A stretch of 64,000 nt of DNA from Diphasiastrum complanatum (GCA_029204225.1 CM055107.1:31583410-31647409), one strand, 5' to 3'; counted from the stretch's first letter, positions 11,484-25,700 are shown. The notes: generated from the letters alone by a model not told the origin. Made by a program: numbers and translations.

Positions 11484-13138
11484 AAACCCCAAGACTTGAA
11501 CCTGATCACAAGAATTTTTCACCTGTAACCGGCATACCATGCCTATCTCTCACTTGTGATTGCTTGCCCTCTCAAAATTGTCGCCAATGATGAGTAGTCA
11601 CGCCGCCAAACTGCACTTTCGTCGCCAAAACTAGTTTTCTACACACAATTCTGCAACCATTCGCCCCCATACTGCATTTACTACCTCCAAACGCCTTGTT
11701 ACCCTGTCAGGTGTAAGTAATAATGATTCCAGAGCGATAATGCCTCATTGTACCACCCTATAGCAGGTTTCACCAGCCAAAAATAGCCCCAAATTTGGCC
11801 CTACAGTACCCAAATAGCAAATGTAGCCCATCACTAGGTCACCCGCACTCTACTCAATAGAATGGTGATGAAAACACCCCAAAACATGTTTCTCCCTGCT
11901 CTATGATGTTGTTCTGTCCGCTGGCTCTGAGCAGCCAGTTTCAGGGATCATTTTGGCCCAAGGATGGCCAAAAAAGGTGCCCTCTAGCCTAGGATAGCCC
12001 TCTCCAAATATTGCCCTTGCAAAATGAATTGTAACTTCGTAATGAAGTTTCTTAATGAAGAATTACCCATTTTAAATGTCAGGTCCCTTTTGCCATTTCT
12101 TTTGAAAATTTTTAATGAAAAATTTTCAAAATGGCCCTTCATGCTCCTTCGGGCCCCTTCTATCTCCATCCAATGGTCTTCTACAATCCTACGGCCCACA
12201 ATCGTCTCTCCAACCCGCGAGCTTGACCATTGTCTTTGATCCAACGATCTACAAGGAGGTCATGCGCTTAGAGCCTCACTTCAAAGCACAAAGCACCTAA
12301 ATACACTAGATGCCAGAATGGGTGAGGGCGCGCGAGGTCTGTCCGCGGCCTCTCTCGACCATCTTTTCTTCTCTCTTCACAAGCTATGGTTGCTTGTGAA
12401 ATCTACGCCTTCAGCTCTCGGTTTCTCTCAATGCTCTCCATGGCTGGTCGCGACCTTATGCAATTGTCTTCCCAGCACTAGGGCGCCCTCCATCATGCAC
12501 TTACAGTGCCAGAAATGATCTCCTACAACCAAATATCTATAGTTTTCTGCTTGTAAACCCTAGTCATGAGGAAGAAGAGATTTTCTTGGGCATTTCTCAG
12601 GCTTATGCTGAGATTACACTTGCAGCCTCCTGCTCCACTGAGGTCACCCTACCTCAGGCTCTCTGATGCAATTTACAGCTCTTCATTTGGTATCCAATTG
12701 ACTGCAAACAGTCCGCTTTCTTGAGAAATCCGCATATAGCTCATAGAATTGGAAAATTCCTCAATTTCTTAGTTTCTCACCAAATCTGATCCTGTAAATT
12801 TCTATGGCTCTCTTTGTCATTGCTCTTTGCATAATCATGCAAGCTCCGTTGCGCCAAACGGCTGTCCACACAGTGATTTATGAGGCCACCATCGATGATT
12901 TCCCTGAAACCACCGAAACTGCAAGTTTCTCCGTGAATACTCCCCGGAATCCACCTACGACAATCATTTTGATCTTCCCCAAAGCTCCGATCGAAGGAAC
13001 TTTGTTGTCTCTAGCCATCCGGACTGTCTATACCCCGTATGGAGTCCTCTCTCCTGAGACGCTTTGAGTGCTATTTCTTCTGGTGAAAGACGCTATCCCA
13101 TAGCTCCATCGGATTGCACATACCTACAACACCCTGAC
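11484..13138 (-). other. Internal leader of copy A
   Basis: Corresponds in reverse orientation to about 55139-56790. No retroelement protein domain is visible. The short frames on either strand are not conserved as continuous coding regions between the two copies. Confidence 0.65.
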
Positions 13139-13150
13139 GCTCTGATACCA
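13139..13150 (-). other. Primer binding site of copy A
   Basis: GCTCTGATACCA on the + strand is the reverse complement of TGGTATCAGAGC. It lies three bases inside the LTR end. Confidence 0.82.
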
Positions 13151-13153
13151 AGT

Positions 13154-13607
13154 TGAAATTTCGATAGAATCTAGTGCAGTATGCAGATCACATCACACAA
13201 TCACCATAGCCACTCCTCACAAGCTCTCATAGATGGCACAACAAAAGCTAATAGATCACAAAGAAACACTATACATATAGACTATTCACAAACTGCATGA
13301 AAAGGTAGGTGTCCTAAAATTGGCCTACCACCTGTCAAACTAAGGTCGGGCCCAATATGGCCAAATTCGACCGACAAACTTGGGACATGCCCCCAAGTAT
13401 AACAAGTATTGTAAATAATTTTGTACAGTCTAATTTCTCTACGTGTGGCTACCCGGCTAACCAAGATTAGTGCCCGATCAATATATCCTAACGGGACGTC
13501 CCGATCACAACCATATACAGTAAACCAAATAAACTGTACAATAATTACATCATCACATTTAGAACTTATACTAATGAATCAGATCAAAACTGATTTCTAA
13601 CTTGAAC
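13154..13607 (-). repeat. 5' LTR of copy A (outer boundary approximate)
   Basis: Aligns throughout with 54646-55124 in opposite orientation; both contain TTTGGTTTACTGTATATGG, then TTAGGATATATTGATCGGGC. The LTR ends in TTTCA next to the primer binding site. The outer start is set where the two copies stop resembling each other. Confidence 0.72.
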
Positions 13608-13789
13608 AACATATGTTTCTGTGATTATATTTTCATATTATTTGATTCAAGATTAAATGTATAATTCAAGTGATGCTTGCCTAGGTCAAAGATCCTGAAT
13701 TATGATTATAAGAATTCATGATTCCGCATACAATAACATTTTCATTTTTGTTGCCATAAATATTTGTTTCCAACAATGATATCAGAGCC
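13608..13789 (+). repeat. Possible LTR end with a mutated primer binding site
   Basis: CCAACA followed by A and TGATATCAGAGCC (13777-13789) looks like an LTR end plus a tRNA-iMet primer binding site with one G-to-A change. It has the same spacing as at 50094-50111. No mate LTR or gag was found. Confidence 0.35.
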
Positions 13790-14813
13790 TTAATCTCCAC
13801 AAGCCTGCAATAATTGCCTGATCTTATTATCCAATAGTTAGAATAATATATTTCCAAGGTCATTCATACTTATTAAGTGGAGAATTCATGAATCACACAT
13901 AGGACTTATGGAATTCATACTAGTCATAGATAGTTTAATAAATGAATGACATACGTCATACATGTAGTAAAGTTGGTAGAATGATAGTTGTACATTAATT
14001 ATTATCATACAAGCCATTATAATGAGTTGGAGATATTCTAGAGACACCAGATGAACTAATTTGCTCATCGCGTTACTCTTGATTTTATAGCTCTATGAGT
14101 GTGTGATGGAGTTGTTTTTTAGTGACTGATTCTCTTGTAATTCATCCTGGTTTTAGCTCACATTTGTGGTTATTATATTCTCCAATCCTAGTTTTTTATC
14201 AATACAAACTAATCCTGTCTTGTGTTTCTTCAAATTTATCAAGAGAGGATATGTGATTCTCAATATTGAGTTTATGTATCTCTCTCTGCGTCACCTACAT
14301 TCACATTAGACCACTATTTGGTCAAAATAATACCAAAGCTATCTCATATAAATCAACAAGAGGAGCTTAGAAATGTTATACATGTTTTTTTAAATATTTC
14401 ACAACCCATTGGGGGCATGCCAAATGTTGCTTGTACAAGTTGTATACTTAAAAATAATTTATATAACAGAACAACAAATTAGTATGAAACCAACCAATAT
14501 GATGTTGAGACATTAGCATGCTTAACAAGAACATGCATCTTATAGAGTATACTAGCTTCTATTCATAAGGTTAACTTAATGCTCCAGCTATAGATGAGAT
14601 GAATGGCGTATATGCATTTGTGATAACATTTTGAAAATATCAGTGCCATTTTTAAATCTAATCTATCCTCATGTAGGTACATGTGTTTCATTCAAATAGA
14701 ATGTGTACTTTATATCCACCAATACTACTATTTTGATTCCAATAGTTAAATCTTTATATCTTCCTAAAAAAAGAAAAATAAGTAGCAAATTAAAAATCAT
14801 TTAAATGTATGTT

Positions 14814-14845
<32 letters not shown>

Positions 14846-17800
14846 CTCTCACGTGCCTACAAAGAAACCTAAATAATAATTTCATTTCAATACCATAAAA
14901 ACTTTGCAAAATATCAACCAATGGGTTGAAACTTTGTTGTTCAACTGAAAACTTCCTACCAACTTTTCAAGTTGAAGAGAGCATGCTCACTTGCACCCAT
15001 CCACAACAAACATTTCGTCATAATATGACATTCAATGTGGAAATTGCAAGTGCCTATGCATGCAACATATGCCCCTCGTCCCTTTTAATAAGGGGAGATA
15101 AAAGTTTTTTTTTTTTTAGTATGACATTTCTTCACCCTTCTTGCTTTTTACTTCATGTACCTACTATCCTTTGCGTGCCACATGTCCTAATTTGTGGACC
15201 CCTAACTTTTTGTCTTGTCACCTTGTCCATATCTCATGATTTTTTTTTTTTTGCACTTTTGTCCATGCATGATTGGTTTTGTACTTTTCCATGGAACTTA
15301 TGACACTTGCAAAAAGGTGGTTTTGTCATTGATTGCCGATAATGTCAACCATTGAAGAATTGACAATTCTGCCTATTTCCCATGTGCCTAATGTTCGAAG
15401 GGTGTGAAGGGCTATCAAGCCATAATTGCAATACTTATCCATTGGTTCTTTGCCACCCCATGACGTTGGTTTGAAAAACCATTTGACCTTCAAATTTGAA
15501 ATGACATTTGATAGTTTAGAGATGGGTGATATTTTAAAAGATGAGCCGCCAAGTTAAAAGTGTTGAAAGTTGTATCATGAATGTCAAAGTTGTATCAGAA
15601 ATTTTTATGAAGTTTCAAGTGATGTGTATAATATATTTGTTGTGAATCTATACAAGCAAGAAAAACAAAGGCACATGTCAAAATGACGTTTTTGAATTGT
15701 ATGTGCTTGTCTACTATGACGGCCAAATTTTTAGAACGCTTGTATTTTACGGCCAAAATGACTTTTGATGGTCAATACGGCTATCAAACTGCAATGCTGT
15801 GTTAGAGTCACTATTTCGTTGACTCAATTGTGATAGAATGATGGCCATTATCCAATCTTGATGGGAAAATAGAGGTTTCAAGAAAAATAAATATGGAAAA
15901 CACCATTAATTGAGTGCCATAGCTACCTGATGTGCATTGGTGATAAACATCTTAAAAGTAGGTTGTTGGTGTCACTCACAAGCCTTGCTTAGAGGTTGCG
16001 AAGGCTCTTGTAGATGTAGAACTCATAGGTTAACTCTTGAGGTCCTTGTTTTAGGTTACTTCATTGCTAGCATTGACTTGTTTTAAATATTTGAACTTCT
16101 ATGTAGCTTAACATATTTGCGATAACCATTACTTGTTCACATGGTGAATACCTGAAAGGATAATGCAAATATGTGATTTCATGAAAATCATTTTACCACA
16201 CAGAATTACGTATTGCAGTTGCTCACTATTGCATCTTGAGCTTCTTTCACTCAAAATTTTGGGAGGATTCAATTGCCCATATCCACTTAAACCTTACGTA
16301 CCTTTACCAAAATGTTGTCCTAAATATTTGCAGGATAAATTTGGAATCTACTTAATGGAGGAGTAGACTCATTCGTGGAGAATGTCCTGACTCCTATGTG
16401 AGGCTTAAGATAGATTGGTTGCTTTTGTTATTTATTATTAAGATGCTCAAGTTTTATGCTGTAAAGTTGATGTGGGTGCACCAAGAATGTCCCCAAGACT
16501 TCAACATGTGACTCTCCCATATAGAACAAGTCTAGATAGTTAGAATGTTAACTTAGATAAACATGCCTAAGCCTATGACCTATGGATGAGCAAGCAAGAT
16601 ATTTTTTTCAATTTGATCAAGCCTTTGACTTGAGGGCAAGCCAATCACTTAATTTTCATAGTCAAGCAAACTCTGAGCTTGAGTATGAGCCTCGATAGCT
16701 CGCTAAGCTTGTTTCCCAAAAGCTGGACAAAAACTACGATGGGTGGCTTTCTCAGTAAAAAGCATGCAATACCAACACAACTCTAATGTGCTAGAACTAA
16801 GGTGTTGTATTGAATGACATAATAACTATGAGGGGAGATAAGTAGTTAGAACTCGATACCGAAGTTCCCTATGGAAATCAAACCTGACACACAACCGTAA
16901 TAATATACTAGATGTTTTATCACTAATATGTTGTGCAATTTTATTTTGGTAAAGAGTAATTGTCTTGAATTAATTGTAAAAGCTCATCTAAAGGATGAAT
17001 ATATAACCAAAATTTGGACTTGGTGTAAGAAAAGGGATGTCTTGGTTCTAAAGGTTCTATGTTCTCTCATTATATGGTGGTACACAATGTAAATGATTGA
17101 TTTCTCATGATGTCAACGACGAAAGTGAGGACAATAAGAAGGTCCACCTAAATAGTGAAATTATTTATTGAGACAAATTATAGTTTTGTAGAGATACAGT
17201 ATCTCTACACATGGACGCACACACTTGAAGGACATTTTGTATGGTACACATGATTTTCCTATCTAAGAACATCCAAGTTTTTATGAGATGGTTTGAAAAT
17301 CCCTTTATGGCCATGCATGAAGAAGGAAGCGCATAACATTTCCAAAATGTTCACATTGAAATGTTGTAGATTTTTTATATGAATTCTTACAAGGATTATG
17401 ATGCCCAACGCTCATTTACCACTTCTACAACACACTATCATCTTCAAATCACTCTTCATTCTAAATGTAGATTTTGAAGCTTTTATAACATTTTCTAGAC
17501 ATACACTATTTCTTACACTATTCTTCTTTTAGTTGCTCTTCATCATAAATATTGATGTTGAAGCTTTTTGAACATTTTGTACATATGCTATTTCATACTT
17601 CATACTAGAGTCAGTAACATGTATAGAAAGAGTACTAAAAACATTTCTTAAGACTACTAGATTGTGGGCATTTACAAAAAAAAGGCCCTTTCATTGAAAA
17701 AATTAGCACAACTCATGGTTCCATGTTCATGAGGCCAAAAAACACTAGGGTTAGGCAGTTTCTATGATTTTGCTAAGCCTTATATTGTCCTCACGAGCAT

Positions 17801-18560
17801 ATTTTGTCCTCTCATCCATACATCGATTAGATCTTGGGTGAGCAAACCCACATCCACATGCTTTACCAATCTTATATCACAATTACTTGTACTTGTATTG
17901 GCATTCTAAGACACATATATACAATGTACAAAAGTAGTAGGTTGAGCTTGAACATGGAACACACAGCTCTAGGATGTCAAGTTCGTAGCGAGTGGGTTAG
18001 AGCCTACATCACAATATCTTGCCTAACTAATCTAAATAATGTTTGTTCTTCTGTGCACAATTGAACATTATTAGGTTGAGCTTAAAAACATGGAACACAT
18101 GGCTCTAAGATGTCAACACACACTTGTTTGGGTGCATCAATGTGCGAGGAATTTATGAGTGGCACACAACTCAACCCTCTAGCCAGCTTGACACTCATCC
18201 TAATTTTTCTAAAACTTTGAAATATGGTTTAAGGCATTATCTTGTAGCAAATCCAACTTGGTTGTTGTTGCTAAAGAGAGAGAGAAGATGAGAGGGTATA
18301 TTTGCCAGAGATTCTCTCCTATATTCGGAGGTCGACCATAACCCGAAAGTAGGAGGTTGAAAAAATTGACCTGGAGAGTGTCTCTTACCTCCCCAAATTC
18401 TTTGCCTCAACTGCTTCAATTTGCTTCTTTCAGAACATGTGGGAGGTAGGTGTTATCTCCAACACGCGGTTGACCTCATTGAAACTTCACGTGCATCCTC
18501 CAACATGCAGAACTACCAAGAAAGAGTGTACCTGAAAATGCAATTGATTGGACCGTGAGT
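13790..18560. other. Gene-free stretch with minor repeats
   Basis: No supported gene in about 4.8 kb. Details seen: a GT microsatellite at 14813-14838; two short imperfect duplications, one around 17447-17605 (GAAGCTTTT...ACATTTT...) and one pairing 17937-17983 with 18069-18115 (AGGTTGAGCTT...ACATGGAACACA). The 125-codon frame at 14926-15303 is Phe/Ser-rich and shows no domain. Confidence 0.45.
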
Positions 18561-18567
18561 GCTATAA

Positions 18568-18583
18568 CCCTAAACCCTAAAAC
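18568..18583 (+). promoter_or_regulatory. Telobox-like motif
   Basis: Two adjacent CCCTAAA units (CCCTAAACCCTAAAA) lie about 760 bases upstream of the CTD phosphatase start codon. Teloboxes occur in promoters of plant housekeeping genes. A similar doublet lies at 25948-25962 inside intron 5, so its regulatory meaning is uncertain. Confidence 0.3.
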
Positions 18584-18659
18584 TCGACACACATGCACTC
18601 GTAAAAACTCGAAGTAAAAACTTAATAGGCCGGTTAACATTTTAGTTCGGATAAAGAGA

Positions 18660-18990
18660 GAATGTAATATGTTGTGGAAAAACGCCTATTGGAGTTTTCA
18701 TTGGTCTATGTTTGCCCTATAAGGTATTTGAATGGCATTTGAAAATAAATTCAAAAGCTTGACGTCACATGACACATGCTTTTAGAAATTTCTCAAAAAA
18801 GAAGTTTTTAGAGAGATAAAGATGGTATGAAATCTGGATGGCACTAGAGAGAAAAAGAGGAGAGAGGAGCAAAGAGACAGAGTGCGAATTTTGCATTTTA
18901 GGGCATTTTTAGGGTTTTTTAATTTGGGAGAGTAGAAAGAGTGCCAATTTTTCACTTTTAGGGTTTTTTTACTTTTGGGATTGAAATAGC
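18660..18990 (+). repeat. Dispersed repeat, copy 2
   Basis: Shares GGTCTATGTTTGCCCTA, GGCATTTGAAA and TTTAGAAATTTCT with 7240-7435 in the same order. It lies within 700 bases of the CTD phosphatase start, so it may contribute promoter or 5' leader sequence. Confidence 0.55.
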
Positions 18991-19335
18991 GATACTGTGA
19001 GTTAAGATCTCTGAAATACTGGAGAACGCACGTTTTCTCAATAATTCGAGAGAGAGAGATGGAGTGTGCGCGCGCGATGGCAATGGAGAGGAGAGCGCGA
19101 GAGAAAAACAAAGTGATCTCATATGGATATTCGTGGGTGGGTTGCTGTGGAGTAGCGATCGTTGAAGACGAGTCAGTTGTGTAGCTGATTGGTGCCTGTG
19201 ATGTATGCGTCAGTGATCAGCCATCGCTGAAGAGGAGGCATTGTCTGGGTGCATGGGGAGGAAGTGCTGACTGTGAGTGATCAGTTCGTTTGATTGAAGC
19301 GGATATCGAGGGAGGGAAAGCAAGCAGCTGTGGCG

Positions 19336-19393
19336 ATGGCGGAGAACTTGAAGGAGAGATTGCATGCGCTGAGCAGAAAACTGAAGGAAGGAG
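19336..19393 (+). CDS. CPL4: CPL4 exon 1 (proposed start)
   Basis: ATG at 19336 begins MAENLKERLHALSRKLKEG. A donor (GAG|GTTAG) follows at 19394. Exon 2 continues the frame exactly (phase 1), which supports this start, although the first exon rests on frame and splice logic only. If this exon is not used, the next in-frame ATG is at 20145, residue 24. The short exon lies behind a GA-rich leader. Confidence 0.6.
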
Positions 19394-19731
19394 GTTAGAG
19401 AGAGAGAAAGAGGGAGAGAGAGAGAGATGAGATGGAGAGGACTGCTTACAGGAATGGGATTGTTATTGGGATTTGTTGACTTTCCTTATTTTTCTTTTAT
19501 GGGTGCTGAATTTTGACTTGTTTGCTCATAGATACGAATCCCTGAGGCGCTATAATCTTGAGCTTCTCTTCTATTTGCGTTAAGTTTTGCTGGTTTCTGG
19601 TAGCAGATTAGGTTTAGTTCGATTTTTCAATTAGGGTTTAGCTTAGGGTTAATATTTAGGATTTTGGAAAAGAAGTAGTAAAGTGAGGTGCTGGAGAGCG
19701 AACAAGCGAGCGAGCGTGATCTACATTAGCA

Positions 19732-19769
<38 letters not shown>

Positions 19770-22700
19770 CTGCGAGAGTGCTTCACATTAGCAAGAACAG
19801 CGATTCCTAGCTGCTCGAGCGCAACCCACTATGGCAGAATTGACGCAAGCAAGCAAGATGGTTTAGTGTAGGCGATCACAGATCACCGACAATTTATATA
19901 GTGCGTAAGGTATTGGTCTGTGAGTTTAAGATATTTGCTTTCAATCAAGCTTAAATTCTTGCAAAGAGAGAGAGAGAGAGAGATAGTTATGTTTATGTAC
20001 ATGTTTAGAACATAGTACAGAAGATTTAATAGCGAGAACTTCATTGAGATTAAGTGTAGGAACAAAAGCACGCACTGCTGAAATTACAGAAAGTTATGAG
20101 TGTAGACCATCTACCAATGTCTGTTATTGGCAGGAAACCAAGAAATGAGCTCCATTGGTAGTGTACCGGCCTCACCTTCCCCTTCTGCTTCGCCTTCCTC
20201 TTCAGCATCTGATGACTTTGCTGCACTTGTTGAGGAGGAAATTCTAGCTGGATCACCTTTTCATTCTTCACCTGATTCTGACCTCTTCAACGAAAAAGAA
20301 GCACAAAGGGTGGATGAAGATGAAATCATTGATCATGAGAATGAGGATGATGACGGCTTTGAAGACAAGGAAAATGAGTCGTTGGAGAATGAAAGTACGG
20401 ATAGTGAACCTGGAGCATCTGATTTTGAGTTGCAAAGGTATGAGCTTTTGGGTTGTGCAGATCGCTTTGAATTTTAAAGGTTTTCAGTTCCTTATTCTAA
20501 TTCATACCTCATCTTTGGTGGTTGCGTAGTAGCTAAAAGTTGAGTTGATTTCCTGTGAATCTCTAGCATGCTATCGAATGTGGAACATTGTTGGGCATTC
20601 CAGGATATATGTGCCCTCATCATCCTGTTAGAGAACATGTTCAAAGCTTTTCTTGCTAGACTCATTAGAAAATAAGTATGTGTTGAATTTCAGGTACTTA
20701 CTTTTTGGTTGTTCTGTTCTGACCTCAGAAAAAGGCTGAGGAGCAGTGAAGTAGTACTCGGCAAGAGACAGCGAGGTGTTGATGATCTGCAATTCAACTC
20801 TGACAATGATGGTATTATTTGTTATCATTTATCGATCTGAGGAATGTGGTTATGGCTTTACTCGTGAACGATAGCAGTATTAGCTACTGTTTTAAATGAA
20901 TTACTATAATTATGGGGTTTTCTGAATCTTGTTTGCTCGACCCATAAGGAGAAGATAAAGTTTTGAAGTTGCCAAATTCTTATTGATCTACTGAGGTTCA
21001 AGTCTTAGTGAATAAAGGACCTGAGCACAGGGTTCTCTTTTTCGCTTGGAGTGGTGCTATAACAAGTTTAACAGTGGCATACATACAGACACAAACTACT
21101 TCTCTAGCCTCAAATTTGCATTTTAAGCAGTCAAATTAAGTACCCTTTGTTAGATGGGGATACTGGCAAGCACCTTTTTTGTTCTGAGTAAGCATATTTT
21201 ATGGGCTACACAATCTTCTCCTAGCTCAAGGTTTGGTCCCATGAAGCTTCATTTCTCACTCCTATAAGTGGAAACTCTGTCTCTTCTTTTTATGGAAGCT
21301 GTAACCTGGTAGATGGTTTATAAGCAAATTGGTGAACTCTATTATACAAATATTATTATGTAGATGAATATGATTGATTTCCAACCTAAGCAACTGGATG
21401 GTTATGCTGGTGTCTGTTGATATTGTAGGAATGTGATGTGCTTATATATCTCAAAAATTGTATTGTTGGTTGCTATTGCGCTACTTGTTTATTGTGTGAA
21501 TGTTCTTGTCTGCAGATAAGATTGAAGCTTCTGTTGGAAGGGGTGGAAGTTGTCCTCCTCACCCTGGATTCATGTGGGGAGTTTGTATTCGATGTGGAGT
21601 CATGAAACCATCTGATGATTCCATCGAGAATGGTGTGGCTCTTCGTTACATTCATGAGGTTAGTGCTCTAAACCTTAGAATTTGTTTTATTGTTTGTCCA
21701 AGATCCGGAATGTGATTTAGGAAGCAGAAGTCTCATGTTCTACATTGTGCTATTTGCAATTTACTACTTGGAAAGACTCAACCTCCCACATTGTTGCTGC
21801 CTAGACCTTTGGCATGGAAGTGGTAGCATATGGTCTGACTCAATGATGTCTATGATGTGTGAAGGACTTGACTCAATGATGTCTATGATGTGTAGCATTT
21901 GCTATAGCTTTTCAATCATGTTAGAATAGTATAATTGTCTGCTGTATTTATTTCAATATTGAGATGCTCCTAGTTCAATGTGTTGGTATGCCCTTGCAGT
22001 GACTAATTATGATACTTGTGCTACTTCTGTAGGAATTGGAGCTCTCAAGGAAGGAGGCAGCACGACTAAGACAAGATGAACTTAAGCAAATATTGTCCAA
22101 AAGAAAACTGTATTTGATTCTGGACCTTGATCACACATTGCTAAATTCTTCACGTTTTCAAGAAGTGCCTCCAGAAGAACAAACGTTCCTTACTGCTTTT
22201 TTTCAAGGAGCTGGATCTGGTGAAGACGGCAAATCGACAAAAGCATCTGAAGAAAATACAGGTCATTGGTCAAGCAGATTGTCAGAAGAGTGGTGATGGG
22301 AGTGGAATTGGTACATATCGTGTTGATGTTTTCCTAGCTGCAATTACAGACGCCAGGCTTAGTTTGCCTAATGCATAAGTTGTCATTGTCATTGTGCAAA
22401 TTAGTTGTTGCCAGCAGTGCAGGTTGTGCTTTTGTTCATATGATGTGCAAACAAAGGCAGCCTCTGTTTATCTTCGCACTTGAGCAATTCGAGTTGTTTT
22501 TGTGTCAACAGAATGTTGGATGCAACTTATGATGTTGGCCAACAACTTGTCATGGTACATAAGACTGCCATAGAACATAACAAGTGTGTGTGTGAGGCAG
22601 TGCAATGTCTGTCCTGAAGTAAACATATCAGACCCATCTATGTTAATAACAATACTCTGCAATTAAATATGTATTTAAACTTTCCAACTGATAGGTAAGT

Positions 22701-25700
22701 TTGATTAGAATGATTACTACTAGAGCAACTACTGGGTCTACAGCAAAATCATGGAAGATGGAGTTGTAGAGTGTGATGGATGCATGTGTGGTGGTATCCT
22801 GGTGCATGGTTTTTGCCTTGATACTCTTCTGGTAGTACTACCTCTTGTCGGTGGCTACTATCATTGTGATTTATTGGCATCTCTGCATCATCTGTTAAGA
22901 TCTCTCTCTAATCACATCAAATAGGACATTAGAAGATGAAATGCTCTTTTGACTCAACCTCACCTAGACACTTAACTAGGATATCTGGTCTTCCTTGAGA
23001 ATTCTCTGGAATCTACTTGTCTCTATGTGAAGTTGATCTGATGAAACGACGAGCTGTCCAACTCTAGTGAGGTTGTGTGACAAGCTGAAGTTTAACTGTA
23101 GTGGTAGAGATAAGTCACAGTATCTCCTAGATGTAGAAAGTGTCCATTCAAAGTCTAGCTTGACCACAAAATGGTCTTGCCCAAAAATTGTATTCCTAAT
23201 AAATAGATTACCATTCATTCGAGCAATCCCCCTTAGGAAGATGTGGAAGTGTTATTCCAGTAGAAGCCAATAGACGTGTCGTCTGGAAATACCAAGACGA
23301 TAGATAGATATCCCTGATCATGAAGCTGTCTGGATGATGTAAGAATAACCCAGGGGTAATCTCCTAAACATCACTGAGTGTCAAGACCTTTAATCATAGA
23401 TGATCAATTGAAATATAGCTTCATCTGGTTAAAAGGAAGCATAGCAATCTCTGCCAAGATAATTAGCTATGGGATCTATGGTCTACCACGCATCATGGAT
23501 AATAACATGTCTATATGAAGGTGAAAGTAACAAGCCCAAAAAGATATTGTTAGCCTAGGCCACCATGTCTTTGCCGCGTACCATGACAAATTTTTTTATA
23601 TCTTTTTTTCTTGGGAGCTGAATCGAAAAAAAACAGATATAAAAGAATTTGCACCCCTCGCAGCCAGAATCGAGCCAGCCATGGAAGGGTTTAGGAGCGC
23701 CAATGTGAGCTAATGGAGGCGGTTTTTTGCAAGTGAGCATTTGGCGTCCATCTACTCGTCGATTTGGAGGTGGTGCACACGATTGTAGCAGCATTTGAGT
23801 TGCATGGCGATTGAAATCAATTAACAGAGTTTTTTGTTAAGTGTAGGCTTAGTTTTTCGAAAGTGATTACATTGAGCTGTAGGCAACGAAATCGAACGAT
23901 GTTTGGTTCTAGACCAGCTTTCTTCATGCCCACGGTAATATCTACAAAGTTAGTTTCAGCCGTTACGACAAGCCTAGCAAGATTTGAATGCCACACTCCA
24001 AATGCATGGGTATTTTTGCCATTTTCATGAACTGACCTGTAGGCATCCAATTGAGGTGATGTCTGAGCCTAGACTGCATTTCTACATGCCTACGGAGACT
24101 CTTGCGACGTTATTTTGCCGTCATTGTCTGTACTGCAAGTTTTGATTGCCAAGCCCTTCCCTGTGATTTTTGGCCTAACTGTGAAGGGTTGTGTAAGCAT
24201 CTGATTGGGGCGTGGTTTAGGGCCACACTGTGTTTCTTCATGCCTGCAGAGACTCCGACGCTAACAACATTCACCCGTTATCGCTCGTAGTGGAATCATC
24301 CAATCCCATCCCCTCTTCTATGTTGATCATGATTGGGGTGGAGATTTGGATTGTTGGTGCTTTACTTGTGTAGAGATCTTTTTTCGGCTACTTCGGAGTG
24401 CTCATGGCTCGAAGTATTTGGTGGCATGAAGTTCGAGTAGCAGGTTGCTTTGTCTCTCTTTTGGTTCGAGAGCTACTTTCATCTCTCATATTGTCCTTAA
24501 TTGGATGATATTGTACATATTTGTTTTTCTCGCATTTCCATTAAAGGAGGGTGTTAGAATATGTTAATGGATATGCTATGTTAATAAAATACCTCTAGGT
24601 TACTTTTACCCAAAAGGTTGAGATTTGTGTGATCATTGGCTATTTCATTTAGGCCACTTAAATTTATACTTGGCCCCCATGTAGAAACTCGTGGATATGC
24701 CATAGGCCTTGTTAATAAAAGACCCAAACTTAGAAGTAGGGGTTTGCTAATTTTTTATTAAGTAGCTTGTTTTGGTGAAGTTAGGTTAGACCTAATGTTG
24801 CTTGTAGAAGAAGCTAGGTATTTGACACTTGGGTCCTACCTATATATTCATGTATTTTCTTCACTATTTGTGTATGCAAGCATAGAGCTATTCTTTTTGG
24901 ATTGCCAGGAGTCTCAAAGGAGGGCGACCAGCCATCTCCTCCTTCATGTGTGTTTGAGATTCATTATGTCGAATGCTTTGTTGTTTGGTTTATGATTTCC
25001 TACAGAACTGAGGGCTTGGTCTATATCGTATGTGAAAGAGAGGCTAGCCTAATTTGATGCTGTAAGCTTAGTACACCATGTCTCTATTGCATACATACCC
25101 TTGGGACCAAATTGCCAATTAGACTTGCTTTGAGGGTGACCAAGATGCCAAATAGGCGACACTCACTTTGTTGCATCTCGTGGATGTCTCTAGAACCAAA
25201 TTGACTAAAGAAGATTGCCCTTTCCCAAGTTGACTGGTGGTTTCACGTCTCATACTGAAGATAGGAATGGTGAGGAGTACACCCAAATATGTGTAGGAAG
25301 GAAATATTTCCCATGGTTAACCATCTAATGTAAATTTATGCTTCTACACATAAGATCTAGATGTATTAAAGACGTTTGTTTTACATTGACCTCCAAATCC
25401 CAAGTAGTACAAAATAGGTGTCATGTGTTCAGGTGCTAATGTGATCCCTTTGTGGTCGGAGAGACTAGTAGATGTAAACAAGACTGGCAGGAGAGCTCGT
25501 GATGTCCCTGGAAATTCTGTTTCCCCAATAGCCATAGAAAATATTCCGTGAGTTGTAAATATAGCTTGTTCTCATCTTTTCAAAGTAAAAGTAAAGTAAG
25601 AATTAATCTATTGACAACCTAGAAATTGTTCAGAATAAATCTATTGATGGCCCAAAATGTACGCAATATGGGTATTAGTAGAAAGAGAAAAAGGAGAGAT

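Larger units (their letters stand above)
11380..13607 (-). mobile_element. Non-coding LTR retrotransposon, copy A
   Basis: Read on the minus strand: LTR (about 13607-13154), primer binding site (13150-13139), about 1.65 kb of internal leader without a recognisable protein, then a truncated LTR (11483-11380). The LTR and leader match copy B at 54.64-56.8 kb in opposite orientation. Examples are the frame around 12804-13067 and its counterpart at 55564-55331, which share the IDDFPETTETA motif. The lack of gag or pol suggests a large non-autonomous element or a deletion derivative. Confidence 0.75.

Noticed and set aside
14926-15303. A 125-codon frame as a gene
   Set aside because: Phe/Ser/Cys-rich composition from T-rich DNA, poly-T runs inside, no domain and no splice partners.
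20127-20477. Start of the CTD phosphatase at 20127
   Set aside because: The first codon there is TTG and lies within the splice acceptor TTGGCAG. The real start is either 19336 or 20145.
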